64,000 bases of DNA, from assembly GCA_947095535.1 (NCBI GenBank), contig OX352772.1, forward strand, positions 106,007,815 through 106,071,814, written 5' to 3'. Each line of letters starts with the position of its first letter. Within the stretch, counting starts at the first letter, position 1. Below are positions 21,533-33,595 of this stretch, piece after piece. The notes beneath the pieces are model-generated. The model ran no database searches, was not told where the DNA came from, and was given only the letters and a program-made list of their open reading frames with translations. Source of the stretch: Poecilobothrus nobilitatus (taxonomy: Eukaryota; Arthropoda; Insecta; Diptera; Dolichopodidae). Position numbers and translations under genes: made by a program.

Positions 21533-22305
21533 GTTTATTGAAAAGACAATACGTGGAGGTTTAAGTCAATGTTAAGTTAACGCTACCCTGAAGCAAATAA
21601 TGAATATTTAGCTGGATATAATCAATATAAACCAAAAAATATTTAATGTACAAAGACAATTATAATCAGCACGGTACGGTTATGCTATGACACAATTTTT
21701 ACCAACAGGGAATTTCAAATGAATTTAGCCATGTGATTTTTCAATAGATAATATTCAGACAATAGAAAACGACTCATCAAAAGGTTATATTTTTGAAGTC
21801 GATTACACTATACAAGAGATTGGATGCCAATATACCGTTTTGCGCTGAAATTTTACGTCCCCCCGGTTCAAAACAAAAAAAACTACTTGTAACTCTTAAC
21901 GATAGAGAAAAATATGTCATTCATTATAGAAATTTAAAACAAGCTTTAAAACATGGTTTAAAGTTAAAAAAAATTCACAGAATTCTTGAATTTGATCAAT
22001 CTGCATGGTTAAAAGCTTATATTGATTTAAACACAAGACTAAGAGCACAATCTAACAATAAAATTGATTTTGAACGTTTTAAACTTAAGAATAATGCCAT
22101 TTTTGGAAAATGTATAGAAAACGTGAGAAAATATTGTAATGTAAAACTAGTTTCAAATTGGGAAGGAAGGTATGGCGCCAGTTCACTAATTTCTTCGCCT
22201 TTTTTCAAATATAGTACAGTTTTTAATGAGAATTTAATAGCTATTGACATATTTAAATCTGAAGTATACTTTTGTAAGCCTATTTATTTTGGTTTCTGTG
22301 TTCTT
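21533..22305 (+). pseudogene. PolB1 C-terminal part, unit 1 (ends at duplication junction)
   Basis: PolB1 resumes after the LINE with FIEKTIRGGLSQC, YPEANNEYLAGYNQYKPKN, a decayed motif A (LMYKDNYNQ) and, from 21793, a long frame with RPPGSKQKKLLVTL, YVIHYRNLKQALKHGLKLKK and motif B (KLKNNAIFGKCIENVRK). It runs to YFGFCVL and is cut at the tandem junction, where the frame jumps back to LLEKNNNISINVFVY of unit 2. Motif C is therefore absent from this unit. Confidence 0.85.
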
Positions 22306-23546
22306 AGATTATTAGAAAAAAACAATAATATTTCAATTAATGTATTTGTTTATCATTGTGAAACGTCGAAAAGTAAATTGGAAGTTGTACCATTAAAATT
22401 GTCAAAAAAGGTTAATATTAGAATTTTGTTTTTTGTTGCTTTTCATTTAATTTTATACTTAACATTTTATTTTATTTTAGATAAGCTACATGTGCATTTA
22501 TTGATGTTGGAAGAACAACACTCTGATGGAAATAATGTGCATATTAATCGTCATTATATTTGGATTAAAATTTTTTCAAGGCTTTTGGTATCATAGTGCA
22601 ATTCTAATGAACATGACATTTATTTTTGTGGAAATTCATAAAGAAAATTGCTTGAAGCAAAATGAATGTAAGATAAGATTACCTAATATAGAAAATAAGA
22701 CTCTTAGTTTCAAGAATTATTGAAATGAAATAATGACTCCGTTTGTAATATACGCGAAAAAAGTATCAAGAGCATATTCCCTGCTCAATCGGATATTATT
22801 TAACAAGTTCGTTACTCAAAATATGCGTTTTATCGGGGTGAGGATTGTATTGAATGGTTTATGAACCAACTACAACAGCTAGCAATTATACTTAACTCAT
22901 GTGTTACTACAATGGTTCCAATAGAAAATCTTTCCAATGAAGATAAGATAAATTTTCTCAAAGCCGATAAATTGCACATATGTGAAATTTTTTTTGCGTC
23001 AGATGAAATTAAGGTTAAAGATCATTGCCATTTTACTGGAAAATATCGTGGACCAGCTCATATAGGTTGTAATTTAAATTATAAAGATGATTTAACTGTA
23101 ACCATTATATTCATATGATGCAAATTTTTTGATTAAATGTATACAAAGAAATGGTGAGGGTAACATAAATGTACTTCCAATAAATAAGATGAAGTATATA
23201 TCCTTAACAAAATCCATTAAAAATAACAAAATTAAATTTAGGTTTATAGATTCTTTTTGATTTTTGGCTAGTAGTTTAGATCGTTTGTCATCTCTTTTAA
23301 ACGATTTTCAAATTTTAGAGTACGAATTTTCTTATTTAATGTCACATCAAATTGACTTATTAAAAAGAAAAGGAGAATATCCCTATGATTATTTCAATAG
23401 CTTTGAGAGATTTTCAGAAACAGAATTACCTGAAAAATATAATTTTGATAATAAATTAAATAAAGAGAATATTAGCGATCAAGACTTTCATGCACAAAAA
23501 GTATGGTGTGATTTAAACCTTAATAACTTAGGAGAGTATTCAGATT
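22306..23546 (+). pseudogene. PolB1 middle part, unit 2
   Basis: This is the same content as 16154-17394: NNNISINVFVYHCETSK, the GT-AG segment, NECKIRLPNIENKTLSFKNY, the DHCHFTGKYRGPAHIGCN finger-like block, SYDANFLI, and the K/R-rich stretch ending at YSDL before the LINE. The N-terminus (first ~290 residues of PolB1) is absent, so this unit could never have been a complete gene. Confidence 0.85.
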
Positions 23547-26500
23547 TGGTCCATTGTGATACCACAAAGTAGCTTTTTTACCCTACTCCTTAAAACCAAT
23601 TTGAGCTTTTTGCAAAGCGAAGAATACTCTTCACATTTTTACCAGCTAGATCGCTAAAGTTGTTGAAGAGATATTGCCCCAAATGGGGACAAGGAAAGAC
23701 ATATGCAAAGGAGATAAAGAGTAGTTTTCTCCTCTTCTTCATCTTTTCAGGCTCTACAATAGTCGTTTACGGATAAGCCAAGTCTTCTGGCATGCTTCCC
23801 TATTAGACAGTGATCGGTGATTATTCCCATTTTTTTTATTCCAATGTCTGTGCTTTTGAGAGAAAGCAGATTATTGAATCGTCTTAAATCGGTTTTGGGC
23901 CATATCAATCTTGTGATATTACACGAGGTCAAGTTTGACCATTTGTAATTTACCATATTTATTATTTCCTTTCGATATAACGTTTTGCTTGTGGATAGAG
24001 GTACCCCTAGTCTTGTCCTATCCGGCAGGACTTGTAAGGTTGTATCATTTCTTGCGAGTTCATCAGCTTTTTCATTTCCCGGAATACCTCGATGACCTGG
24101 TACCCATCAATGCTAAACTCCCTGGCCACCTCGTTAAGAAGTTTTCAGCAGTTTATTACAGTCTTCGAGGTTGTGCATGTTGATTCCAGAGATTTTAACG
24201 CAGCCTGACTGTCTGACAGAATACGTACTTGCTTTACAGTCAAAACACTTCTATTCAGAAAAATCAAGGCTTCGTGAATTGCCATAATTTCGGCTTGGAA
24301 GATGCTACAATGGTCTGGTAATCGGAAATTATGACTGATATTTAGATTATCTGAGAAGATCCCGCATCCCACACTGCTGCTCATTTTGGAGCCATCCGCG
24401 TAGAATTGTACTCCTTCGAAGGTCATCACTGTCTTCGAGTTCAAACGTTCACGGCTTGGTATGCTCGTCACATGAGATTTCCCGAAGAAGTAAGTGGGGG
24501 CTGTGTAGTCCACCAAGGCGGGAGTGGACTTGAATTGGTTTATGATATCCGAGTAACCTTCTCGTGAATTGATCCACTGAGATGTAGCTTTTAATCTCAC
24601 AGCTGTGTTTGCGGCTGCAAATTTGCTATAATATTTTACAGACATCAGATTAAGAATGATGTCTAATGCCGCAAAAGCGGTTCTTATTAAAGAGCCACTA
24701 ATACATAGTGTCGCAGTTCTTTGAATCCTAGCGATTGCCTTGCGGTTGACCTTTTTATCGATTGCCTTCCACCATACTAGACTCCGTATATAAGAATGGG
24801 TCTTACTACGGATGTGTATAGCCAGTAAGTCATGTATGGCTGAAGCCCCCATTTCCTACCAATGGCGTTTTTAGACGAGTAGAGTGCTATTGAGGCCTTC
24901 TTTACTTTTTCTGAAATGTTAGCCTTCCAACTTAACCTTCTGCCTAGAGTAAGACCCAGAAATTTCGCCGTTTCGCTAAAAGCAAGAATGGAGCCATTTA
25001 ACGAAGGCGGCTTTACTTTAGGAATTTTAAATTTCCTTGTAAAGAGGAGCAGTTCGGTTTTCTGCGGATTTACTGACAGTCCACAGTCTGTATCCCATGT
25101 TGTGATTTTGTTTAGTGCAAGTTGCAAAACGTTCCTGAGACTGTCTGGGAACTTGCCACTGACAACGACAGCAAGATCGTCCGCATAGGCGATTGTTGTG
25201 CAGCCCGCGTCTTCCAGGATTTTAAGCAGTTTATTTACCACCATATTCCAAAGAAGGGGAGATGGAGGGGAAGGAGGTGCTCCTCTTGCGGAGTCCCTCT
25301 CTTCACAAACCTTTTTGCAGAAGCGTTGCCTAAGTTGGCACTGATGGCCCTGCTATTTACCATATTAGCTATCAGTGCTCTTAGCTCCGGTTCTACTCCT
25401 AGGCTTATGAGTGCGTCTACAATTGCTGCCTGATTGCCGTTATTAAACGCTCCCTCAATGTCTATAAATGTTGCAAGAGTAGACCCTTTGCGATTTCAAG
25501 TTCTTTCAATCGAGCTAGTCAAAGTGTGAAGTGCAGTATCTGCTGACTTCCCTTTACAGTAAGCATATTGAGAGGATGACAAAGATTTTTATCTAAGCGC
25601 ATATTTTTACAGCGGATATGGATGCCGATCAATTTTTCTAAGGTTTTTAGAAGAAAGGATGACAGGCTTACAGGCCGAAAGCCCTGCGCATAGACCTGAC
25701 TACTTTTGCCGGCCTTGGGTATGAAAACTAATCTGACCCATTCGTTCGGGATAAGCCCCAAATTAAGGCAACCACAGAAAATGCTTTTTAGCCAAGCCAG
25801 GGTAGTAGATGATGTTTGCTGGATCTCAGCGGGTAGAACACCATCCGGTCCGCTTGACTTGAATGGTTTGAAACTATCTATAGCCCATTGTAGTTTGTCT
25901 CCTCTAACCACCACTTCTGAGATAGTAGGGGTAGGATTCAGAAGACGAGCCACCTCTGAGGTTAATTGCAATGACTCCTCGCTTGTGGTAGCCCAGCTGC
26001 CATCCTCTTTCTATACTTCTTGCCTATTACTAGTAACAAAGGTAGGTTCCCTGCCAATGTTACAGATACGAATGTTAGTACTTAAAATGTAATCAAAAAG
26101 TGACTCACCTCTTTCGTTGGTATCCGAACTACTCCAGTTGTCATTATGAGCATTGGCGTCGCAACTTATGATTACCCCAATGTTCATCCTTCTGGCATCC
26201 TCTACAAACCCTGCACGATTGGAATCCTGCGAGTCGTGAGGAAGATACGCCGCAACAACCCAGAGCCTTGAATTTTTCAGTTTTAGGCTCGCCGCGACCA
26301 GATCAGCATCACTGTAATTATACATAAAAGTTAAATTTAATGTATTTTTAGCAAGTATGCGGGCTCTAGGTTTGCATACCTCTTTATCAAACAACAACGT
26401 GTAACAGTCCATGAACCTGTTTTTTTGCCACCCATGGCTCTTGGATCAAGATAATATCCTCGTCCTTTTCTCCTGAGGCGGATTTCAAGTACCACTGAAG

Positions 26501-27684
26501 CCGCTTTGGAATGATGGAGATTAATTTGGAGTAGCTTCATTAATTGAGCCATCCTTAATCTCCAGCACCGTCACGTTAGCTTCATCCTCCAAGTCCATTG
26601 AGAAGCTTTCGGCATCATCAAAGCTGTCAGAATCAGATCTAAGTAGATCGTCTTCATCGTCAGCCTTGATGACATCATGCACTCTCCTTGGAGCCGAAGA
26701 GGATGCTACGTCAACGACATCGGATCGGTGAGAGACTGCTTCTTCAGTGTGACTTGGATCTTGACTGATGCTCCTTGAGGCTTCCACCTCATCATTCTTA
26801 TACACCTTCAGTGTTACCGCTGTGAAGGCGTAACTAATGACTCATTTGAGTCATATTCAATGACTCATATCAGCGCAAGCTGTTAAGTGGACGTGGGTCT
26901 GATGGTACCCAGAGTATCTACAGGAGGGTGGTGGTCCCGGATTTTCTTTCAATACCTGGAAGAAAGTTGTGTTTAAATCAACAACAACCTTCTTACAGTT
27001 ACTGATAGAAATATCCTCTCTAGCCCCTCATCAATGATTGCCAGAATTAAACTATCCTTGGCAATTTCATTGAACGGCTTGGTTACCTGGTTGCTCCCTA
27101 GCAACGTAGTCTTTTTGCAACTACCCTGTGGCTGATCTTGTGACCTGTGTCTCTTGGACATAAGGCCCTTTGAAGAATCTAGGATTTGTTCTTCTTGGGG
27201 ATTCACCTGGCCTACTACTGTTTTGGCCCAGGCTAAGGAGTTCTTTTGCACCTCAGATAACCAATATTGAGAGAGCTTAACCTCTCAATTATTTTATAGG
27301 CCGACCGCTTATCGAAGAAGGCTTGTTTCGACGGGCGCCTTTTGAGTACCATCTTTGGTTGTTCGCGACTTTGCTTAGCACTGCTAGTGTCCGGTTTGTT
27401 CGCTTTACTCGCCGACTTTTGGGAAGGGCCGGCTAACTCTTTTTTTAAAATTTTATTCCATAATTTGATCCCACGAGTACGAAAAAAAGGAAGGTTCGCC
27501 CTATACAGAGATTCGTATACATAGGGTAAAGCTAATTATTTCGGAGGGTCTCCAGGTATTCCGAATACTACGTTCGCGACTGGGTAATTTTTAAGACTGA
27601 GCCCCCAGTCAGGCTGATCATCGGCGCGGGTCGTATAACACATTGAACCAGGCCCAGGTTTACCTCAAACCAGGTTTACTCTAG
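23547..27684 (-). mobile_element. I/LOA LINE, copy B (identical to copy A)
   Basis: All ORF fragments of copy A recur here 6,152 bases downstream: RNase H 24145-24852, RT 24777-25244 and 25519-25971, endonuclease 26011-26552, ORF1 pieces 26521-26805 and 26973-27251. The stops, frameshifts and deletions are the same. The shared lesions mean the copies arose by duplication of an already dead element, not by two insertions. Confidence 0.9.
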
Positions 27685-29028
27685 GTTTATTGAAAAGACA
27701 ATACGTGGAGGTTTAAGTCAATGTTAAGTTAACGCTACCCTGAAGCAAATAATGAATATTTAGCTGGATATAATCAATATAAACCAAAAAATATTTAATG
27801 TACAAAGACAATTATAATCAGCACGGTACGGTTATGCTATGACACAATTTTTACCAACAGGGAATTTCAAATGAATTTAGCCATGTGATTTTTCAATAGA
27901 TAATATTCAGACAATAGAAAACGACTCATCAAAAGGTTATATTTTTGAAGTCGATTACACTATACAAGAGATTGGATGCCAATATACCGTTTTGCGCTGA
28001 AATTTTACGTCCCCCCGGTTCAAAACAAAAAAAACTACTTGTAACTCTTAACGATAGAGAAAAATATGTCATTCATTATAGAAATTTAAAACAAGCTTTA
28101 AAACATGGTTTAAAGTTAAAAAAAATTCACAGAATTCTTGAATTTGATCAATCTGCATGGTTAAAAGCTTATATTGATTTAAACACAAGACTAAGAGCAC
28201 AATCTAACAATAAAATTGATTTTGAACGTTTTAAACTTAAGAATAATGCCATTTTTGGAAAATGTATAGAAAACGTGAGAAAATATTGTAATGTAAAACT
28301 AGTTTCAAATTGGGAAGGAAGGTATGGCGCCAGTTCACTAATTTCTTCGCCTTTTTTCAAATATAGTACAGTTTTTAATGAGAATTTAATAGCTATTGAC
28401 ATATTTAAATCTGAAGTATACTTTTGTAAGCCTATTTATTTTGGTTTCTGTGTTCTGGAAACTTCAAAAACGCTAATATATCAATATAATTACGATTACA
28501 TGAAACCAAAATTTAGCGAAGATTGTACTGTATTGTATACAGATACAGATAGTTTAATTTATGAAATTTCTAATTTCAATATTTACCATACAATAAAAGA
28601 AGATTGTAAAACCCGTTTCGATACTAGTGATTATCCTTTGAATAATATTTGGGGAATACATATTTGAGTTAATAAAAAAGTTGTAGGGCTAATGAAAGAT
28701 GAGTTGAATGGACAAATAATGTCTTATTTTGTTGGATTAAGATCTAAAATGTATGCAATCAAAGTTGAACATAAAGAAAAACTGAAAAAAATTAAAGGTG
28801 TTAAAAAAACGGTTGTAAGAAGAGAAATTTGTTTTGATGATTTTGTAAATTGTTTGAATAATTCTGTCGATAAGATGGTTAACCAAAATTTAATAATCCT
28901 CAAAAACACACTGTTGTTAGTATTAACCAATCGAAACTAGCTTAAACGCGTTTGATGCTAAAAGATTTATTTCAACAGATGGTTATAATGCATTACCATG
29001 GGGTCATTATGCAATTGAAAATAATTAA
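27685..29028 (+). pseudogene. PolB1 C-terminal half, unit 2 (motifs B and C present)
   Basis: From 27945 a 240-codon frame carries RPPGSKQKKLLVTL, motif B KLKNNAIFGK and motif C VLYTDTDSLIYEI, then breaks at WGIHI. The frame at 28692-28940 continues with MKDELNGQIMSYFVGLRSKM, YAIKVEHKEKLKKIKGVKKT and ICFDDFVNCLNN. After one more frame break, LNAFDAKRFISTDGYNALPW reaches the stop at 29026-29028. The palm catalytic aspartates (DTDS) are intact; motif A and the exonuclease are not. It is followed by the small intron-containing gene. Confidence 0.88.
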
Positions 29029-29648
29029 GTTTTTTTGTAAAATATAATAAAGGATTTAAAAATAAATGTTTTGTCTTTCTATTTATAAGTTTTTAAAAAA
29101 TCAAAAAGGAAAATATGTATAAGGTGCCTATAACATTGTATTATGTACAACTTAAAAGTTTGAGGTGTGTCACGTATTGAATTCAATGTTGAAAACGCAA
29201 CTTGTAAGTTGTTGAAAAGATTTATTGTTTTAGCAAAGGAATTTATGAATAAATTTAGTTTAGTTCCTGGTAGCTACAAATAATAATTCAAAGTACTTAT
29301 GTGTCACGTAATTATTTAAGAAATTACCTGGTTGCTCCCTAGCAACGTAGTCTTTTTGCAACTACCCTGTTGCTGAAATTACTTGATAATTGACATAGTT
29401 ATATTGCATTGCATTAGATATAAACTAATAATTATTTAGTTTATGCAGGTTTTTTAATTAATCAGAATAGAAATTCCTAAGAATAAAGAAACTATGCGTG
29501 CATTATACTTCTAAAAAAAGTAGGGGGTATTTGAAACTGCTTTCACACAGTAGGTATATAATACTCTGAAAATTCAAAATAGTTCTTTACTTTACTTTGA
29601 AAAACGAATAAATTTAAAATCAAATCCAATTCAAAATATAAATTGAAA
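29029..29648. other. Spacer between PolB1 and small gene, unit 2
   Basis: AT-rich noncoding DNA repeated in units 3 (33596-34157) and 4 (35022-35360). It contains an aataaa-bearing stretch just after PolB1 and a 52-bp LINE-derived filler. Just before the next gene it has a conserved gtaggtatataat TATA-like box (about 29551), roughly 95 bases upstream of its ATG, which I take as a candidate promoter. Confidence 0.45.
29324..29375 (+). other. 52-bp LINE ORF1 fragment with 8-bp target duplication
   Basis: The segment ttacctggttgctccctagc...ccctgttgctga matches the LINE ORF1 region at 20931-20982 with one base difference. It is absent from the same position in units 3 and 4 (aagaaattacatgataattg). 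The insertion is flanked by gaaattac on both sides. Such a tiny flanked piece suggests templated repair or an aborted retrotransposition. Confidence 0.8.
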
Positions 29649-29995
29649 ATGGTAAGATATTTTTCGATAAATATTGTTTCTGTTATCCTTATTATTTTCA
29701 ACATTATTTTTAAAAATATTGATATCCTCGCCAGAGGCAAGATGCATGAATAACGTTTATAACGTTTAAATTTTTAGATACAAAACGAGGGCAAAAAGCA
29801 CTACTTTGTCAGTAAAAGGACCCGTTCGATAATGAAAAAATATCGTTTTACATGCCGGACAGATTTAGCAAAAAAGTGTCAACAGAATTAAACGAATTAA
29901 ACAAAGTAGGCTTCTATATTAAGTTCTTGAGAAGAGACGAACTGAGATGGAACATGGCTTTATTCGAGTTAATACCAATGATGAGTATTGATTAA
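29649..29995 (+). pseudogene. Small intron-containing Polinton gene, unit 2
   Basis: ATG at 29649 is followed directly by GTAAGA, a strong splice donor, so exon 1 would supply only the initiator methionine. The acceptor and the first ~15 codons of exon 2 are deleted here but kept in unit 4. The 3' part reads NEKISFYMPDRFSKKVSTEL, NELNKVGFYIKFLRRDELRW and FELIPMMSID before TAA 29993-29995. The pattern (short basic protein, conserved TKxG-like and PDRFSKK blocks) recurs near PolB genes in animal genomes; single-strand DNA binding is a guess only. Frameshifts are present. Confidence 0.5.
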
Positions 29996-30055
29996 CAAAA
30001 AAACCTGTTGAAATAAAAAAAAACAAAGACCTTACCTAGATGCCTCAGAGACGTT

Positions 30056-31110
30056 TTATATACCTCCGCAGAATAGTCTCCAGGTGTCTCTTTTCGCCTT
30101 TTTAAGTGCTTTTTTGTACTGACTAAAAGCCGTTTTATAAGAGTTACAGTCCTGTACCTCATTCGTTTTTTTGGCATTTTTAAAAGCCCTCCTACTATCT
30201 TTCCTTAGAGCTTTGATTTCATCATTCCACCAAGGTGGTTTAGATTTTCCCCTAGGCATACTGATGGGACACGAATCCTCCAAGGACTTATTGCAGGCCT
30301 TAGCAAAAACGTTCACTATGCTATTTAATTTTTGGATATTTTTAGGAATTCCAAGTGTTAAAGAGGGAAGCGTTGACTTTAAGTGCTCCCTATATTTCTT
30401 CCAGTAAGTTATCTTAAGATTTCGATAGACTGACTTTATTGAAGGATTTTCGTCCAGACTGAACTCAAGGTATCTGCAATCTAAAAGGAATGCTCATCAG
30501 AAACTTTCCATGAGTTCATTTTAGAATAAATGAAATCCGAAACTAAGGTTATGTCTAGGACTTCTTGCTTATTACTAGTAACGAAGGTAGGTTCCCTGCC
30601 AATGTTACAGATACGAATGTTAGTACTTAAAATGTAATCAAAAAGTGACTCACCTCTTTCGTTGGTATCCGAACTACTCCAGATATCGTGATGAGCATTG
30701 GCGTCGCAACTTATGATGACCCTAATGCTCATCCTTCTGGCATCCGCTACGAACCCTGCACGATTGGATGGAGGAAGTGAATCCTGCGAGTCGTGAGGAA
30801 GATACGCCGGAACAACCCAGAGCCTTGAGTTTTTTAGTTTTAGGCTCGCCGCGACCAGATCTGCATCACTGTAATTATACATAAAAGTTAAATTTAATGT
30901 ATTTTTAGCAAGTATGCGGGCTCTAGGTTTGCATACCTCTTTATCATACAACAACGTGTAACCTGGTATCTTGAGTCCATGAACCTGTTTTTTTGCCACC
31001 CATGGCTCTTGGATCAAGATAATATCCTCGTCCTTTTCTCCTGAGGCGGATTTCAAGTACGACGGAAGCCGCTTTGGAGTGATGGAGATTAATTTGGAGT
31101 AGCTTCATTA
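30056..31110 (-). pseudogene. LINE copy C ORF2: endonuclease and linker
   Basis: The 191-codon piece 31056-30481 holds ILIQEPWVAKKQVHGLKIPG, WVVPAYLPHDSQDS, IISCDANAHHDIWSSSD, DYILSTN and ITLVSDF, an almost complete apurinic-type endonuclease that also shows what is deleted in copies A and B. The 30316-30056 piece has KPPWWNDEIKALRKDSRRAF and KALKKAKRDTWRLFC, the conserved linker before RT. Everything downstream is lost at 30036. Confidence 0.85.
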
Positions 31111-31956
31111 CCTGAGCCATCCTTAATCTCCAGCACCGTCACGTTAGCTTCATTCTCCAAGTCCATTGAGAAGTTTTCGGCATCATCAAAGCTGTCAGAA
31201 TCGGATCTAAGTAGATCGTCTTCAACGTTAGCCTTGATGACATCATGCACTCTCCTTGGAGCCGAGGCGAATGCTACGTCAACGACATCGGATCGGTCAG
31301 AGACTGCCTCTTGGGTTTGACTTGGGCCTTCGCCGATGCTCCTTGAGGCTTCCACCTCAGCCTTCTTATACACCTTCAGTGTTACTGCTGTGAAGCCGTA
31401 ACTAATGACCTTTTTGGCTTTCGCTGGGGGTTGTAGGGAGTCCTTATTGACAATGACCAGCACCTGTCGGGATTTTCCTACTCCTTCCCCTAGTTTGGTA
31501 ATCTTCCAATTGCGAGTTGGAAGTTGGGGATTTGGCACTTCCCAACTTTTCATCACACACACTTTTCATCATTTTGATGATTGTGTCTGCTGCGGCAGGT
31601 TCTCTAGGCGGCCATACCCTAGCTCTTGGCCTGCTAGGGATTTCTTCCTAGCTTTCGACTTTGAGCTTGGCCCCCGGCCACAGACTTCCCACCTTACCTC
31701 TCGCCTGATTGTAGAGATCTGCCGATGTCTTATCAGCGCAAGCTGTCAATTGGACGTGGCCCTGATGGCAGCCAGAGTATCTACAGGAGGGTGGTGGTCC
31801 AGGATTTTCTTCCAATACCTGGAAGAAAGTTGTGTTTAAAGCAACAACAACCTTCTTCAAGTTCTTGAGAGAAATACCCCCATCAATGATTGCCAGAATT
31901 AAACTATTCTTGGCAATTTCATTGAACGGCTTGGTTACCTGGTTGCTCCCTACCAA
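31089..31956 (-). pseudogene. LINE copy C ORF1 (DUF4780-like domain)
   Basis: The first piece (31956-31648) contains SLILAIIDGGISLKNLKK, GCHQGHVQLTACADKTSADL and VGSLWPGAKLKV, the DUF4780-type RNA-binding-like domain. After a frameshift (31562-31089) come a proline/lysine-rich linker and the acidic serine-rich C-terminus. Compared with copies A and B it lacks their large internal deletion. Confidence 0.75.
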
Positions 31957-32241
31957 CGTAGTCTTTTTGGAACTACCCTGTCCGATTTGTTCGCTTTACT
32001 TGTCGACTTTTGGGAAGGGCCGGCTAACTCTTTTTTTTTAAATTTTGTTCCATAATTTGAACCCACGAGTACGAAGAAAAGGAAGGTCCGCCCTATACAG
32101 AGATTCCTATACATAGAGTAAGGCTAATTAATTCGGAGGGTCGCCGGGTACTCCAAATACTACGTTCGCGGGTTATTTTTAAGACTGAGCTCCAGCCAGG
32201 CTGATCATCGGCACGGGTCGTATAACACCTTGAATCAGGCC

Positions 32242-33595
32242 CAGGTTTATCGCAGGTTTATTGAAAAGGCAATACGTGGAGGTTTAAGTCAATGTTAAGT
32301 TAACGCTACCCTGAAGCAAATAATGAATATTTAGCTGGATATAATCAATATAAACCAAAAAAATATTTAATGTACAAAGATAATTATAATCAGTACGGTA
32401 CGGTTATGCTATGACAAAATTTTTACCAATAGGGAATTTCAAATGGCTTCAGCCATGTGATTTTTCAATGAATAATATTCAGGCAATAGAAAACGACTCA
32501 CCAAAAGGTTATATTTTTGAAGTCGATTACACTATACAAGAGATTGGATGCCAAAATACCGTTTTGCGCTAAAATTACGCCCCCCCGGTTCAAAACAAAA
32601 AAAAATGCTTGTAACTCTTAACGATAGAGAAAAATATGTGATTCATTATAGAAATTTAAAACAAGCTTTAAAACATGGTTTAAAGTTAAAAAGAATTCAC
32701 AGAATTCTTGAATTTGATCAATCTGCATGGTTAAAAGCTTATATTGATTTAAACATAAGACTAAGAGCACAATCTAACAATAAAATTGATATTGAACGTT
32801 TTAAACTTAAGAATAATGCCATTTTTGGAAAATGTATAGAAAACGTGAGAAAATATTGTAATGTAAAACTAGTTTCAAATTGGGAAGGAAGGTATGGCGC
32901 CAATTCACTAATTTCTTCCCTTTTTTTCAAATATAGTACAGTTTTTAATGAGAATTTAATAGCTATTGACATATTTAAATCTGAAGTATACTTTTGTAAG
33001 CCTATTTATGTTGGTTTCTGTGTTCTGGAAACTTCAAAAACGCTAATATATCAATATAATTACGATTACATGAAACCAAAATTTAGCGAAGATTGTACTG
33101 TATTGTATACAGATACAGATAGTTTAATTTATGAAATTTCTAATTTCAATATTTACCATACAATAAAAGAAGATTGTAAAACCCGTTTCGATACTAGTGA
33201 TTATCCTTTGAATAATATTTGCGGAATACCAAGAGTTAATAAAAAAGTTGTAGGGCTAATGAAAGATGAGTTGAATGGACAAATAATGTCTTATTTTGTT
33301 GGATTAAGATCTAAAATGTATGCAATCAAAGTTGAACATAAAGAAAAACTGAAAAAAATTAAAGGTGTTAAAAAAACGGTTGTAAGAAGAGAAATTTGTT
33401 TTGATGATTTTGTAAATTGTTTGAATAATTCTGTCGATAAGATGGTTAACCAAAATTTAATAATCCTCAAAAACACACTGTTGTTAGTATTAACCAATCG
33501 AAACTAGCTTAAATGCGTTTGATGCTAAAAGATTTATTTCAACAGATGGTTATAATGCATTACCATGGTGTCATTATGCAATTGAAAATAATTAA
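32242..33595 (+). pseudogene. PolB1 C-terminal half, unit 3 (long open frame)
   Basis: The 319-codon frame 32548-33507 is open from LRPPGSKQKKMLVTLNDREK through motif B (KLKNNAIFGK), motif C (YTDTDSLIYEI), GIPRVNKKVVGLMKDEL and the KxVVRREICFDDFVNC tail. It keeps a segment that is frameshifted in unit 2. After one frame break FISTDGYNALPW reaches TAA 33593-33595. The front (FIEKAIRGG, motif A region, 32242-32547) is broken by frameshifts. This is the best preserved PolB1 polymerase domain in the window, but it has no exonuclease or N-terminus. Confidence 0.88.

Larger units (their letters stand above)
16154..22305. repeat. 6,152-bp tandem duplication, unit 1
   Basis: Every reading frame and landmark in this interval reappears exactly 6,152 bases further on, with identical translations (for example 16374/22526, 17112/23264, 19367/25519, 21793/27945). 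The unit begins in the middle of PolB1 (ttagattatttgaaaaaaac) and ends in its C-terminal half (ggtttctgtgttct), where unit 2 starts with ttagattattagaaaaaaac. It contains the PolB1 middle, an entire I/LOA LINE on minus, and PolB1 C-terminal sequence. Confidence 0.95.
22306..28457. repeat. 6,152-bp tandem duplication, unit 2
   Basis: This is the second copy of the unit at 16154-22305. I found only one visible difference near the left junction (ttagattattAgaa versus ttagattattTgaa) and no amino-acid change in any large frame compared by eye. At its right end the sequence runs on into genuine PolB1 C-terminal sequence (ctggaaacttcaaaaacg), showing that unit 2 carries the original right flank. 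Confidence 0.95.
30036..32241 (-). mobile_element. I/LOA LINE, diverged truncated copy C
   Basis: The left boundary falls abruptly inside the endonuclease-RT linker right after gaccttac of the unit 2 tail. The right boundary is the same LINE 5' end/PolB1 junction (gtttattgaaaag) as in copies A and B. It differs from them by a few percent. It keeps ORF1 sequence they lost but lacks RT and RNase H. It therefore descends from the same insertion event through an older duplication. Confidence 0.88.
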
